From: Pseudomonas marginalis
Lineage (GTDB): Bacteria > Pseudomonadota > Gammaproteobacteria > Pseudomonadales > Pseudomonadaceae
DNA: 64,000 bases
Direction of reading: 5' to 3'
Assembly (NCBI RefSeq): GCF_008692035.1
Contig: NZ_VTFG01000001.1
Coordinates: 2,046,001-2,110,000 of the forward strand
Shown here: piece by piece, positions 1-8,960 of the stretch
Layout: each line of letters begins with the position of its first letter
Numbering within the stretch: the first letter of the stretch is position 1
Notes under the pieces: model-generated
The model's input: only the letters and a program-made list of their open reading frames with translations
Told to the model about the DNA's origin: nothing
Databases searched by the model: none
Made by a program: the position numbers and the translations under genes

Positions 1-1
1 C

Positions 2-766
2 CTTGATCGCCGACACCGTCACGCAATTGCCCTCCACACCTTGATAAAAACCGCTCCAGATATCGGCGTGCCGGATACTTTCCGATACCTGAGCCAGGCC
101 CCTGTCACGCTGCGGTGGCGTCTCACGATCATCAAACAGCACATAACCGTAACCTTCGCCGTGCGTGTGATTGGCGCCGCCCACCACGAGCGCCGCTCCG
201 AAGTCATGGGTCTGGCGGACCCAGGCCAAATCCCTGCCGACCATGTCGCGGGCGGCAACCCATCGCGACAACCCATACACGCCCATTCCCTCCAGGCAAC
301 GCTTGCTTGTCTCGCCCTCAAGGGTCTTCGCCAGGGCGGCGTCGAACGTCGCGTAGCCGCCCAGTTGCTGCTTGCGCTTTACAAAGGCCGCCAACATGAA
401 GTTGGCGTGCTTCAGCGCATCAGGGTCCTGCCCTGTGAACCTTGACGCCCGGGTGACCTGTTCAAGCTCTGCCTGGGACACATGCACCCTGTATTGATCC
501 TTCATGGTGACGGCATAACCTTCACCTGCTTGGGTTACCTGATGGAAGACATCGGAGGGACGCGGGCCGAGGGTCATCATCATCAGTTTGATAACCGCCA
601 CGTGAGTACTGCAGTCCATATTTTCGCCGAATCGACGCTCGGCGGCTGCGAATGCATTCACAGGCCCATCAAGGCTCATCCCGGCCCCGGAGCGGACCAT
701 ACTTGAACCATGCTCAGGCAGCCGTTTTGCAATGACCGTGCGATGCCCCTCAATCAAAGTGTTCAT
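2..766 (-). CDS. Tandem papain/calpain-like domain protein, partial (runs off left edge)
   Basis: An open frame of 255 codons starts at the ATG at 766 (an in-frame GTG lies at 778, after a stop) and is still open at the window edge, so the 3' end is missing. Residues 40-210 align by eye with the C-terminal domain of the upstream neighbour (837-1793): NMDCSTHVAVIK matches GNCVTVSAIK, and GYAVTMKD matches GYRVTMRD. At residues 236-255 a second copy begins (DIWSGF, then GNCVTVSAIK), so the protein has at least two such domains. In copy 1 the Cys (C52) is kept, but the position matching the neighbour's His looks like Gly190, so copy 1 may be inactive. It lies 70 bp after the neighbour and is probably in the same operon. 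Function is unknown; a secreted or effector-like role is inferred from context. Confidence 0.7.
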   Translation of the reverse strand, partial: MNTLIEGHRTVIAKRLPEHGSSMVRSGAGMSLDGPVNAFAAAERRFGENMDCSTHVAVIKLMMMTLGPRPSDVFHQVTQAGEGYAVTMKDQYRVHVSQAELEQVTRASRFTGQDPDALKHANFMLAAFVKRKQQLGGYATFDAALAKTLEGETSKRCLEGMGVYGLSRWVAARDMVGRDLAWVRQTHDFGAALVVGGANHTHGEGYGYVLFDDRETPPQRDRGLAQVSESIRHADIWSGFYQGVEGNCVTVSAIK

Positions 767-836
767 CGGACTGCTCACTCAAGGCTGGACGAAAACGTAC
801 AGCCAGGGCACTGGCCGCACCTCTTGCACGCGCACA

Positions 837-1793
837 TCACACCAATGCGATGGCGTCCCCACGAGTCGGCGCGGAACCCTGGCGCCCATACATCTCTTCG
901 CGGCCATTGATCACCGCCACGGAATGGAAGGCTCGATTGCACATGCCCAGCTGCCCCCTGGCGAGATCTCGCACACTCACCCTCTTCATGTGCTTCCTGA
1001 GGCCCAGACGCAGGAAACCCTCGCCTGGCCCAAACTCATCCTCCCCATTGTTCAAGCTTCTCACGCCGGCGGGATAACTGCGGCTCGCCCAGCCGTCGTT
1101 GTTTTCCATCTGCGCACGCTTGGCACTGACGGCGAACAGGAATTGCGCGTCCTTGAGCATGCCTTTATCGCGGCCGATAAAACGCGAAGCCGCGGCGCCA
1201 ATTTTTAACTCTTGATCCGTCAAGTTAAGTACAAAATCATCGCGCATCGTCACCCGGTAACCATCACTTGTCTTGATCACCTCTTTATAGATATCCGTTG
1301 GACTTTGGCCGAACTTGTACATGGCTGCCTTGATGGCCGATACCGTGACACAGTTACCATCCGGGCCTTGACGAAACCCACTCCAGATATTGTCAGGTTT
1401 TGCGCCATTACGTTTATCCGACAGGTTCGGTATAGGCACATACTGTTTGGGTTGCGGCTCCGGCGGCACGACGGGCTCGACGGTCGGATTTACCTGAGGG
1501 CGCGGCGTACTATCGGGAACCAACTTATCCGTTTTACTCGTTAGAAGATTAAATAACTGCGTAAAAAACGAAGTGAACAACGCAATAACGCTGGCAGCCG
1601 GATCTGGATCGGCGCCTATCGCCGCCTGACCGCGTGGCCCGCCTGCGGTAGCAGATGCAGCGCCTGTACCAAACTCGATAGATTTAAACCGATAGGAAGG
1701 TGCAGGTTCGTTGACGGCCGCCGGCAAGTTTCTGTTATACGCCTGACGAACATTCACTACGCGCGCAATATTATGAATCGAACAATACGACAT
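837..1793 (-). CDS. Candidate secreted protein with C-terminal Cys/His protease-like domain
   Basis: 318 aa. The ATG at 1793 follows GGAG at about 8 nt and is preferred over a longer frame reaching 1850. The N-terminal 95 residues have low complexity (Ser, Ala, Gly), residues 95-120 are a Pro-rich linker, and the C-terminal domain (about 132-310) begins with NIWSGF. GNCVTVSAIKAAM (C148) resembles the papain/calpain nucleophile helix, and AFHSVAVINGR (H290, N296) resembles the His and Asn strands of that fold. This assignment is by motif shape only and could be wrong. There is no Sec signal peptide. The gene sits between a repeat-rich protein gene and a paralogue on the same strand, downstream of a candidate hrp box, which suggests type III secretion. 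Confidence 0.6.
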   Translation of the reverse strand: MSYCSIHNIARVVNVRQAYNRNLPAAVNEPAPSYRFKSIEFGTGAASATAGGPRGQAAIGADPDPAASVIALFTSFFTQLFNLLTSKTDKLVPDSTPRPQVNPTVEPVVPPEPQPKQYVPIPNLSDKRNGAKPDNIWSGFRQGPDGNCVTVSAIKAAMYKFGQSPTDIYKEVIKTSDGYRVTMRDDFVLNLTDQELKIGAAASRFIGRDKGMLKDAQFLFAVSAKRAQMENNDGWASRSYPAGVRSLNNGEDEFGPGEGFLRLGLRKHMKRVSVRDLARGQLGMCNRAFHSVAVINGREEMYGRQGSAPTRGDAIALV

Positions 1794-1890
1794 GGTGTTC
1801 ACTCCACTTTCCGAGTATTTCTCCAAGCGCTGTGCCGCCCGGAGAAACACCGTTTTATTTATCCAAGAAGTTGCGACGCAATGGCAGGAA

Positions 1891-3186
1891 TCAGTTTCCT
1901 AACCGACGACGGTTGATAAAGGCCCACCCCTTGAAGTCAGTCTCATTTTCAGCAGGGCCAGGACTGGTGACGTCCGCTTCGGGCTTTGACTGATCTGGAA
2001 TATCCTTCTGCCTGTTATCGGTCGAGGTCACGGTCTTTGTGTCAGGTCGCGGTGTAGTTCCGGGCAGGGGCGTCGATTCAAGCCGGTGCAGCGCGCCAGG
2101 ATGGATGCCTGAAGACTTGGCTTTGGAGGGTGGTGTCACCTTGGCGTCAGGAGCCTTGGAGTCCGACAACTTTGCGTCCGACAACTTGGTGTCCGACAAC
2201 TTGGTGTCCGGCAACTTGGTGTCGTGCCGTGGAGTCACGTCGAGCCTGTGCAACGGGTGAGCATTAAGCCGTACCTCAGGCCTGATGGGCGGCACCTTGG
2301 CATCGGGTTGTGGAGTCACCCCGGGGGTGGGCACCGAAAGAGGATTGACCCCTCCTCCGTCGCGCTCCACATGGGTATCAGGACAGTGGCAATTGCCGAT
2401 ATTGAGCTCTACCTTGACCTGCGCATTCGAGTCGTTGCTCACGTTGACATGGGGCACAGGGACCGACTGAAGCGTCCCTTTGTCGACTTTCACTGTCAGC
2501 TGGTTCGTCGTATCCGATGTAGCCCTGGGCGTTGTGCCTGGTTCCACCTTCACTTTCAATTGGGTCGCCAGGTCCGGGGTGGTCCCCGGCAACGTGGCTG
2601 GTTCCGCCTTTGCTTTCAGCTGGGTCGTCGCATCCGACGTGACCGCCGTCAACTGAGCGGGCTCTGCCTTTGCTTTCAGCTGAGTCATCATGGCCGGCGC
2701 GGCCTGCGGCAACTTGCCTGGATCTGCCTTTGCTTTCAACTGGGTCGTCGTATCCGACGTGACCGCCGTCAACTGAGCTGGATCTGCCTTCCCTTTCAGC
2801 AGGGTCGTCGTATCCGACTTGACCGCCGTCAACTGAGCTGGGTCTGCCTTCACTTTCAGCAGGGTCGTCATATCCGGCGTGTGCTTGGGTGTTTTATCGG
2901 AATGTGTGGCCAGGGCGGGGGTCATGTTTCTCCCCGACACCATCTCACGCATGGTTTTGAAGACTTGCTCAAGCATGTCGAACAATTTTGAAAATGTTCC
3001 GGCGTTGATCATCATTTCACCGTGAGGCGCTCGGGCAATATCAGGCCGAAGCGCAGGCGAAATCCATATTGGATCCGCCTTGGAAGAACTCAGCGGCTCA
3101 TTGTTTTTAACAGGTGTCGATGGCAGCAAATGATGACGTGGGGTCTCAACCTTTACAGAGGGTGAACCATTAATCGAGATGGACAT
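1891..3186 (-). CDS. Repeat-rich Ser/Pro/Thr protein, candidate type III secreted
   Basis: 431 aa. The ATG at 3186 is preceded by AAGGAG at 7 nt; a frame extending to 3264 lacks a comparable site. The first 50 residues are rich in Ser, Pro and Asn without a hydrophobic signal peptide, which is usual for type III export signals. A short amphipathic segment (about 62-85) follows. Residues 107-247 are seven copies of a 20-residue repeat of the form QLKxKADPxQLTAVxSDTTT. A later stretch repeats KLSDT five-residue units, and the C-terminus is Pro/Asp/Lys-rich and probably disordered. No enzyme motif is visible. A candidate HrpL promoter lies about 100 bp upstream, and the two Cys/His-domain genes follow. 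Confidence 0.65.
   Translation of the reverse strand: MSISINGSPSVKVETPRHHLLPSTPVKNNEPLSSSKADPIWISPALRPDIARAPHGEMMINAGTFSKLFDMLEQVFKTMREMVSGRNMTPALATHSDKTPKHTPDMTTLLKVKADPAQLTAVKSDTTTLLKGKADPAQLTAVTSDTTTQLKAKADPGKLPQAAPAMMTQLKAKAEPAQLTAVTSDATTQLKAKAEPATLPGTTPDLATQLKVKVEPGTTPRATSDTTNQLTVKVDKGTLQSVPVPHVNVSNDSNAQVKVELNIGNCHCPDTHVERDGGGVNPLSVPTPGVTPQPDAKVPPIRPEVRLNAHPLHRLDVTPRHDTKLPDTKLSDTKLSDAKLSDSKAPDAKVTPPSKAKSSGIHPGALHRLESTPLPGTTPRPDTKTVTSTDNRQKDIPDQSKPEADVTSPGPAENETDFKGWAFINRRRLGN
2446..2868 (-). repeat. Seven in-frame 60-bp coding repeats
   Basis: The DNA here repeats with a 60-bp period, each unit encoding 20 residues of the repeat-rich protein. Units are similar but not identical (for example ADP/AEP/VEP and TAV/PQA/PGT variants), suggesting slippage or recombination followed by drift. 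A second coding repeat of 15 bp (encoding KLSDT-like units) lies near 2155-2230. Confidence 0.85.
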
Positions 3187-3287
3187 GAATACGCTCCTTA
3201 GTGGGCGCCGCCCGGCGGTTACACGCCAGGAGTGGCGACAGGATTTATATGTACTGGAAAACAACAGCGCTGCCTTACAGTCCCTAC

Positions 3288-3315
3288 TTCGTGGAGCGTG
3301 AGACTATCGAGTTCC
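3288..3315 (-). promoter_or_regulatory. Candidate hrp box (HrpL-type ECF promoter)
   Basis: Read on the minus strand the site is GGAACT, 15 nt, CCACGAA. The known hrp box is GGAACC-N15/16-CCACNNA, so only one conserved base differs and the spacing fits. It lies about 100 nt upstream of the ATG at 3186 and points at the three-gene cluster. No T3SS structural gene is in the window, so HrpL control is inferred. Confidence 0.55.
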
Positions 3316-3599
3316 AGAAATCGCGCCTCACATAAGGAAACCAACGTGAACTTTCAGACTTTACCCCATGGTCATTCCAAGAAAACCTTGATTCATCGCG
3401 CACCGGCGCCGTACTAACAGACATACCCACTCATAAAGTGCTGGACATGCAATTAAGAGACATAACTGAACACACCACTAATAGTTGAACTGTGATAATT
3501 CACACGCACAGAACATTCACCCGCAATCATCAAAGCGTCGCAGGAACAGTCACCAGAACGTGCAGAATGATTCAGTCCTTATCCAAAGACTTTTAAACG

Positions 3600-3635
3600 C
3601 AGAAGGCTCCTTGTCTTTCGACAAGGAGCCTTCTG
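3600..3635 (-). terminator. Intrinsic terminator after dusC
   Basis: A perfect 16-bp inverted repeat (CAGAAGGCTCCTTGTC and its complement) with a 4-nt loop. On the minus strand it is followed by CGTTTAAAAG. It lies 38 bp past the dusC stop and probably insulates it from the accessory cluster. Confidence 0.85.
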
Positions 3636-3673
3636 TGAAACATATCAGGCGTTCGACACAGCGCGGTGAAAGG

Positions 3674-4633
3674 TCAGGCGGCGACCGGAGTATCCATCCC
3701 CAACAACCGGCTGACCTGCTCCAGTTCGGTCTCGCGGCGCAAGGCGGTAAACAGCGCGACAGCTTCGGGGTAGTTGCGCGTCAGCATTGCCAGCCACTGC
3801 TTCAACCGGCCAGGGGCCTGGCGCTCGGTCAACTGTGCGACCGACTGGGTCCAGAAGTCCTGGAGCATGGGTTGCATTTGCGCCCAGGTCATTTCCACGA
3901 CGTCTTCGCCTGCACGCGCGGCGGCGATTTGCAGGGCCAGGTCCGGACGCGCCACCAGGCCGCGACCGAGCATGATGTCTTCAACACCACTGATCTCCCG
4001 ACAGCGCCGCCAGTCTTCGACGCTCCAGATATCGCCGTTGGCGAACACCGGCACCTTGACCACCTCCTGCACACGCGGAATCCATTCCCAGTGGGCGGGC
4101 GGCTTGTAGCCATCGGTCTTGGTACGCGCATGCACCACGATATGCGCCGCACCGCCTTCGGCCAGGGCCGTGGCACACACCAGCGCGCCATCCGGGCTGT
4201 CGAAGCCCAGGCGCATCTTGGCGGTCACCGGGATATGGGCCGGCACGGCACGGCGCACGTGTTCGACGATCTGGTTGAGCAGCTCCGGCTCCTTGAGCAG
4301 CACCGCACCGCCGCGGGACTTATTGACGGTCTTGGCCGGGCAGCCGAAGTTCAGATCGATCACCTCGGAACCCAGCTCGCAGGCCAGGGCGGCGTTTTCC
4401 GCCAGGCATACCGGGTCGGAACCGAGCAATTGCACGCGCAACGGCACACCGGCTGCGGTGTGGGCACCATGCAGCAGTTCCGGGGCGAGCTTGTGGAAAT
4501 ACGCCGGGGTGAGCAGGCGGTCGTTGACGCGAATGAACTCGGTCACGCACCAGTCGATACCGCCCACGCGGGTCAACACGTCCCGCAGGATGTTGTCGAC
4601 CAACCCCTCCATGGGCGCCAAAGCAATTTGCAT
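3674..4633 (-). CDS. dusC: tRNA-dihydrouridine(16) synthase DusC
   Basis: 319 aa. An FMN- and NADPH-dependent enzyme reducing uridine to dihydrouridine in the tRNA D-loop. The sequence opens with the family motif [29 protein letters not shown] carries the conserved Cys proton donor. K and R/H residues of the TIM-barrel FMN site appear in [15 protein letters not shown] and NGDIWS, followed by LGRGLVARP. Its resemblance to E. coli DusC (CITEF-type segment, LLKDPEL, IKQWL) favours DusC over DusA/B. The start is the ATG at 4633; a GTG three codons earlier is less likely because the family begins directly with this motif. A strong terminator follows. Confidence 0.93.
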   Translation of the reverse strand: MQIALAPMEGLVDNILRDVLTRVGGIDWCVTEFIRVNDRLLTPAYFHKLAPELLHGAHTAAGVPLRVQLLGSDPVCLAENAALACELGSEVIDLNFGCPAKTVNKSRGGAVLLKEPELLNQIVEHVRRAVPAHIPVTAKMRLGFDSPDGALVCATALAEGGAAHIVVHARTKTDGYKPPAHWEWIPRVQEVVKVPVFANGDIWSVEDWRRCREISGVEDIMLGRGLVARPDLALQIAAARAGEDVVEMTWAQMQPMLQDFWTQSVAQLTERQAPGRLKQWLAMLTRNYPEAVALFTALRRETELEQVSRLLGMDTPVAA

Positions 4634-4688
4634 GGAAAACACTCAACAAAAATCGTGGCGCAGTTTACTGGGTTTCCCGCGGCAACCG

Positions 4689-5123
4689 TTAACCCCCTGT
4701 CAGGGCGGGACCATAACCGTCGAGAAATTCGGCCGGCATGCGCTTGGGCCTGCCGCTGGACAATTCGATGCAGACAAAGGTGGTGTGAGCCCGCAGCAAG
4801 GTCGCACCGTCACGCGGGCGTACCAGCTGGAAACGACGAGTCATCTTCAGGCGCTGGTCCCAATCGACGATCCAGGTGGCCAGCTGCAGCTCATCGCCTT
4901 CGTAGCCTGCCGCGAGGTAATCGATTTCATGGCGCACCACGGCCATGGCACGGTCCAGGCGGCGGTACTCGGTGAGGTCCAGCCCCAGGCGCTGGGAATG
5001 GCGCCAGGCGCAGCGCTCCAGCCAGGACACGTACACCGCATTATTGGCGTGCCCCAGGCCGTCGATGTCTTCAGGGGCGACCTGCAGATCGATGATAAAC
5101 GGCGTTGCCAAATCCCAGCCCAT
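4689..5123 (-). CDS. Acyl-CoA thioesterase, hotdog fold (4HBT/YbgC type)
   Basis: 144 aa, a usual size for a single hotdog domain. EDIDGLGHANNAVYVSWLERCAW is the family signature, with the Asp (ED..D.xGHxNN..Y) used for thioester hydrolysis. The remainder (ATWIVDWDQRLKMTRRFQLVR...TTFVCIEL) fits the beta-sheet. It probably hydrolyses an acyl-CoA; the natural substrate cannot be read from sequence. A GGAG at 6 nt supports the ATG. It lies between dusC and a hydrolase on the same strand, with gaps of 55 and 39 bp. Confidence 0.88.
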   Translation of the reverse strand: MGWDLATPFIIDLQVAPEDIDGLGHANNAVYVSWLERCAWRHSQRLGLDLTEYRRLDRAMAVVRHEIDYLAAGYEGDELQLATWIVDWDQRLKMTRRFQLVRPRDGATLLRAHTTFVCIELSSGRPKRMPAEFLDGYGPALTGG

Positions 5124-5162
5124 GCCTTGCTCCAGTCGATTGATGTCGGCGGGAGCAGTGTA

Positions 5163-5996
5163 TCAGGCGGTTTGCCGGTCCTGTAGACGACAGCCGGCCA
5201 ACAGCGCCAGCACGCCCTCGATCACCCGGGGATCGGCCAGCACTTTCTGGTGCCCGCCTTGCTCCAGGCGCAGCAGGCGGCTGTCGAACCAGGCTTCGTG
5301 GATGGCTTGAGACGCCTTGACCGGAACAAAGGTATCGTCTTCGGCGTGCACGATCAGGCCGGGGATATTCATCTGGTAGTGGGCCACATCCAGGTGCTTG
5401 AGCGGCATGCCGAACGTCAACTCCACCTCCTGGATAAACGCCGAGCGTGCCCGCGCCGGCAGACCGACCATGGTGGTAAAGCCGCGCAGCACATCCAGGA
5501 AGCGCGACGGTGCGGCGATGCTCACCAACGCCTCGGTACGCAGCCCCAACTGCACTGCCAGCATCGCACTGGCGCCGCCCATGGAATGGCCGATCACGGC
5601 GTGCAGCGGCGGCAGTTCGGCAGCCGCCTCCAGCATGGCTCGGGCGAACAGCAGCACGTGAGCTTCCCGTCCCGGCGAACGACCATGGGCCGGACCGTCC
5701 AGGGCAATCACCGAGTAACCGTTGCCTACCAACGCGGTGATCAAGCTGGCGAACTGGGTTGGCCGGCCTTCCCAGCCGTGCATCAACAACACCGCAGGGC
5801 CTTGGCCCCAGCGCAGGGCCGACAGGCCGAAACGCAAGGTGATGCGCTCCGATTGCGCCAGCAGCGGCAGCTCCCAGTCACGTGGCGGCAGGTCGCGTGG
5901 CGTCATGAAGGCACGCCGCATCTTGTTGGCCACGGTTTGCGGTGCCAGGTGTCCAACGGTGCCGTTGAAGCGACGAATCCAGGTTAACGCGCCCAT
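5163..5996 (-). CDS. Alpha/beta hydrolase
   Basis: 277 aa. Typical alpha/beta-hydrolase elements in order: oxyanion-hole strand LLMHGWEGRP, the DGPAHGRS turn, nucleophile elbow GHSMGG (Ser), acid region HAEDDTFVP (Asp) and catalytic His in LEQGGHQKVL. No signal peptide, so cytoplasmic. Substrate unknown; lipase- or esterase-like. It starts 14 bp after the TetR stop codon, so the two are probably co-transcribed and it may be the regulator's target. Confidence 0.88.
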   Translation of the reverse strand: MGALTWIRRFNGTVGHLAPQTVANKMRRAFMTPRDLPPRDWELPLLAQSERITLRFGLSALRWGQGPAVLLMHGWEGRPTQFASLITALVGNGYSVIALDGPAHGRSPGREAHVLLFARAMLEAAAELPPLHAVIGHSMGGASAMLAVQLGLRTEALVSIAAPSRFLDVLRGFTTMVGLPARARSAFIQEVELTFGMPLKHLDVAHYQMNIPGLIVHAEDDTFVPVKASQAIHEAWFDSRLLRLEQGGHQKVLADPRVIEGVLALLAGCRLQDRQTA

Positions 5997-6010
5997 CCTC
6001 GCACCCTCTT

Positions 6011-6550
6011 CTAGCGCACAGCCGACTTGGCCGCGCGTAACACTCGGTCCGACAACTCGCCCGGCCCCAGGGCACGCGCCAAGGCCAGCCCGCCGATCAT
6101 CAACGCCATATCAGCCAAGGCTTTGTCAGTGTCTTCGGGACTCGCGGCAAGCTGGGCCGCCATCAGTTCCACATGCTCGCTCAGCGCCTCGCGGAAGGCG
6201 TCCGGCAGCCGCGCCATCTCGCCCACGGTGGCCGGGATCGGGCATGCCTGGACTGTAGAATCGCGGTGCTTGCGTGACAGATAAAACGCCGCCACCAGGC
6301 CCCTGCGCTCTTCTCCCGTCAGCTGTGCGTCCATATCGTCGATAGATGCACGCCGCCGCGCCAACAACTGGGTGAACGCCTCCAGCATCAAGGCGTCCTT
6401 GCTTTCGAAGTGCGCGTAGAAACCACCGACGGTCAGCCCCGCCGCGCCCATGACTTCGCCCACGCTAGGCTCGGCCGGACCACGCTGGGTCAATGCAGCG
6501 CTGGCGGCTTGCAGAATACGTTCGCGGGTTTGCGCTTTTTTATCGCTCAT
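6011..6550 (-). CDS. TetR-family transcriptional regulator
   Basis: 179 aa. The N-terminal helix-turn-helix is clear: RERILQAASAAL, then PSVGEVMGAAGLTVGGFYAHFESKDALM. The C-terminal ligand domain is of the type in which a conserved Cys-Pro (ACPIPATVGEMAR) follows helix 4. It is the first gene of a probable operon with the alpha/beta hydrolase. A 23-bp palindrome immediately upstream is the likely autoregulatory operator. Ligand unknown. Confidence 0.9.
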   Translation of the reverse strand: MSDKKAQTRERILQAASAALTQRGPAEPSVGEVMGAAGLTVGGFYAHFESKDALMLEAFTQLLARRRASIDDMDAQLTGEERRGLVAAFYLSRKHRDSTVQACPIPATVGEMARLPDAFREALSEHVELMAAQLAASPEDTDKALADMALMIGGLALARALGPGELSDRVLRAAKSAVR

Positions 6551-6575
6551 CGTTGCCTCCGACTTTCATGGGTTG

Positions 6576-6598
6576 AATATTATTACCATAATAATATT
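6576..6598. promoter_or_regulatory. Palindromic operator, probably for the adjacent TetR
   Basis: Perfect 9-bp inverted repeat AATATTATT / AATAATATT around a 5-nt spacer, 25 bp upstream of the tetR start. Size and position are usual for TetR-family autoregulation. Confidence 0.7.
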
Positions 6599-6671
6599 TA
6601 GCAAGCGACAAGCATGACCACTGGTCAGCAGAGCAAAGGGAATGGGGAGAGAGAATTGGCCAAACGCCAGA

Positions 6672-6705
6672 CAAACAAAAGGGCCATTCAATAATTGAAT
6701 GACCC
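6672..6705 (-). terminator. Intrinsic terminator of the tRNA operon
   Basis: On the minus strand GGGTCATTCAA-TTA-TTGAATGGCCC forms an 11-bp stem (one G-U pair) followed by TTTTGTTTG. It lies just beyond the last tRNA. Confidence 0.88.
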
Positions 6706-6732
6706 TTAAAAATCCCGCAGAGCGGGTAATCG

Positions 6733-6808
6733 TGGCGTCCCCTAGGGGACTCGAACCCCTGTTACCGCCGTGAAAGGGCGGTGTCCTAGGCCACTAGACG
6801 AAGGGGAC
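6733..6808 (-). tRNA. tRNA-Glu (TTC), copy 2
   Basis: 76 nt including encoded CCA. The acceptor GTCCCC pairs with GGGGAC, the anticodon loop reads CCTTTCA (TTC), and the T-arm contains GGTTCGAACC. Fourth and last tRNA of the operon. Confidence 0.97.
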
Positions 6809-6886
6809 ACAAACCTTCTATACAACTGACCAGGCTGAGACTGGTCGATTCAAGGATGGAGTGGCCAAAACCTTGAACCTGTAAAT

Positions 6887-6962
<76 letters not shown>

Positions 6963-7012
6963 GGATTTTTCGCCTCGCGGCGCAGCAGACCTTTCGAACT
7001 GCTTGTTGAAAC

Positions 7013-7088
7013 TGGCGTCCCCTAGGGGACTCGAACCCCTGTTACCGCCGTGAAAGGGCGGTGTCCTAGGCCACTAGACGAAGGGGAC
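7013..7088 (-). tRNA. tRNA-Glu (TTC), copy 1
   Basis: 76 nt including CCA, identical over the tRNA to the copy at 6733-6808 and exactly 280 bp from it. Confidence 0.97.
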
Positions 7089-7166
7089 AAAACCTTCTGT
7101 ACAGCTGACCAGCGCTGAGAGCTGATCGATTCAAGGACGGTGTGGCCAGACCTTGAACCTGTAAAT

Positions 7167-7242
<76 letters not shown>

Positions 7243-7263
7243 TCATCGGTGAGGACGGGGCGA

Positions 7264-7292
7264 ATCTTAATGGCGGTTTGGAAAGGTGTCAA
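7264..7292 (-). promoter_or_regulatory. Sigma-70 promoter of the tRNA operon
   Basis: On the minus strand TTGACA, a 17-nt spacer and TAAGAT, preceded by an A/T-rich UP-like segment and followed by a GC-rich discriminator (TCGCCCC). This layout is usual for stringently controlled stable-RNA promoters. The first tRNA begins about 20 nt downstream of the -10 box. Confidence 0.85.
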
Positions 7293-7343
7293 ATTTATTT
7301 TCAACATTTTCCAAAATTTTTTGCCGGGATAACAATCACTTAC

Positions 7344-7375
7344 CGACGAAACCCCGGAAAACCTGGGTTTCGTCG
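7344..7375 (-). terminator. Hairpin downstream of gltX, probable terminator
   Basis: Inverted repeat CGACGAAACCC / GGGTTTCGTCG with a short loop, about 15 bp past the gltX stop. No long T-run follows, so it may be a weak or processing hairpin before the tRNA promoter. Confidence 0.5.
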
Positions 7376-7389
7376 CTGCAACGGACTGC

Positions 7390-8871
7390 TTAAGCGATAG
7401 CGCCCAACAGCTTTTCCCACTCTTTGTTTTCTTTCTTCGATACACCACCAAGCAAATCAAGGGCTTGGCGCAGGCGGAAACGGGTCAGGTCCGGGCCGAG
7501 AATTTCCATCGCATCCAGCACCGACACCGAACTGGCCTGCCCGGTGATCGCGGCAAACATCAGCGGCATGGCATCGCGCAATTTCAACTCCAGGGATTCC
7601 ACCACCGCCTGGATCGTCGCAGTGATCGCGTCCTTCTCCCACTGGCGCAGGCTTTCCAGCTTCCACAGGATCAGTTGCATCAACTGGCGAACCTGGTCAC
7701 CAGAGAGTTTCTTCGATTCGAACAACTTGGCATCCGGGTTAACGCCACCGGCAAAGAAGAAGCTGGCCAACGGTGCGACCTGGCTGAACGTCTCCACCCT
7801 GCCCTGCACCAGCGGCGCGATCTTCATCATGTATTCAGGGTTCAGCGCCCATTGCTGCACGCGGCTGGCGAATTCTTCCACCGGCAGATCACGCAGCCAC
7901 TGGCCATTGAGCCACGAGAGTTTCTCGATATCGAAGATCGGCCCGCCCAGGGACACGCGGGACAGGTCGAAGTTATCGACCATTTCCTGCAGGGAGAACT
8001 TCTCGCGCTCGTCCGGCATCGACCAGCCCATGCGCCCCAGGTAGTTGAGCATCGCTTCGGGCATGAAGCCCATGCGCTCGTAAAACGTCACCGAGGTCGG
8101 GTTCTTGCGCTTGGACAGCTTGCTCTTGTCCGGGTTACGCAGCAGCGGCATGTAGCACAACTGCGGCTGTTCCCAGCCGAAGTATTCGTAAAGCAGGATC
8201 AGCTTCGGCGCCGATGGCAGCCATTCTTCACCGCGCAGTACGTGGGTGATGCCCATCAGGTGGTCGTCGACCACGTTGGCCAGGAAGTACGTCGGCAGGC
8301 CGTCGGTCTTCATCAACACCTGCATGTCCATGCGGTCCCACGGGATCTCGACGTCACCGCGCAGCATGTCCGGCACCACGCACACGCCTTCGCTCGGCAC
8401 CTTCATGCGGATAACGTGAGGTTCACCGGCGGCCAGGCGGGCAGCCACTTCCTCTTTCGACAGCAGCAATGCGCGGCCATCGTAGCGCGGGGTTTCGCCA
8501 CGGGCCTGTTGCTCGGCGCGCATCTGGTCGAGTTCTTCAGCGGTGCAGAAACATGGGAACGCATGACCCATGTCCACCAATTGCTGGGTGTACTGCTTGT
8601 AGATGTCGCTGCGCTCGCTCTGGCGATACGGACCGTGCGGGCCGCCGACGTCCGGGCCTTCGGCCCAGGTAATGCCCAACCAGCGCAGGGCATCGAAAAT
8701 CTGCTGTTCCGACTCGCGGGTGGAGCGCAGTTGGTCGGTGTCTTCGATCCGCAGGATGAATTCACCGCCGTGCTGCTTGGCAAAGCAGTAGTTGAACAAG
8801 GCGATGTAGGCAGTGCCGACGTGGGGATCCCCAGTAGGCGATGGCGCGATGCGCGTGCGGACGGTGGTCAT
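7390..8871 (-). CDS. gltX: Glutamate--tRNA ligase
   Basis: 493 aa. Charges tRNA-Glu with glutamate. Class I signatures: [16 protein letters not shown] (HIGH-equivalent HVGT) at the N-terminus and KLSKRK (KMSKS-equivalent) mid-protein. The Cys-rich segment FPCFCTAEE corresponds to part of the zinc-binding insertion seen in many GluRS. The start is the ATG at 8871, giving [10 protein letters not shown]; a longer frame to 9015 adds 48 residues unlike the family. It lies directly upstream of the tRNA-Ala/Glu operon, so synthetase and substrate genes are neighbours. Confidence 0.97.
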   Translation of the reverse strand: MTTVRTRIAPSPTGDPHVGTAYIALFNYCFAKQHGGEFILRIEDTDQLRSTRESEQQIFDALRWLGITWAEGPDVGGPHGPYRQSERSDIYKQYTQQLVDMGHAFPCFCTAEELDQMRAEQQARGETPRYDGRALLLSKEEVAARLAAGEPHVIRMKVPSEGVCVVPDMLRGDVEIPWDRMDMQVLMKTDGLPTYFLANVVDDHLMGITHVLRGEEWLPSAPKLILLYEYFGWEQPQLCYMPLLRNPDKSKLSKRKNPTSVTFYERMGFMPEAMLNYLGRMGWSMPDEREKFSLQEMVDNFDLSRVSLGGPIFDIEKLSWLNGQWLRDLPVEEFASRVQQWALNPEYMMKIAPLVQGRVETFSQVAPLASFFFAGGVNPDAKLFESKKLSGDQVRQLMQLILWKLESLRQWEKDAITATIQAVVESLELKLRDAMPLMFAAITGQASSVSVLDAMEILGPDLTRFRLRQALDLLGGVSKKENKEWEKLLGAIA

Positions 8872-8960
8872 GGCAGGTCTCGAATGGGCGATATAACTGA
8901 AATTGAAACAAGGGGCGAATGGTAACAGCCTGGGTGATTTCTGGAAAACCGAGGCGCAGC

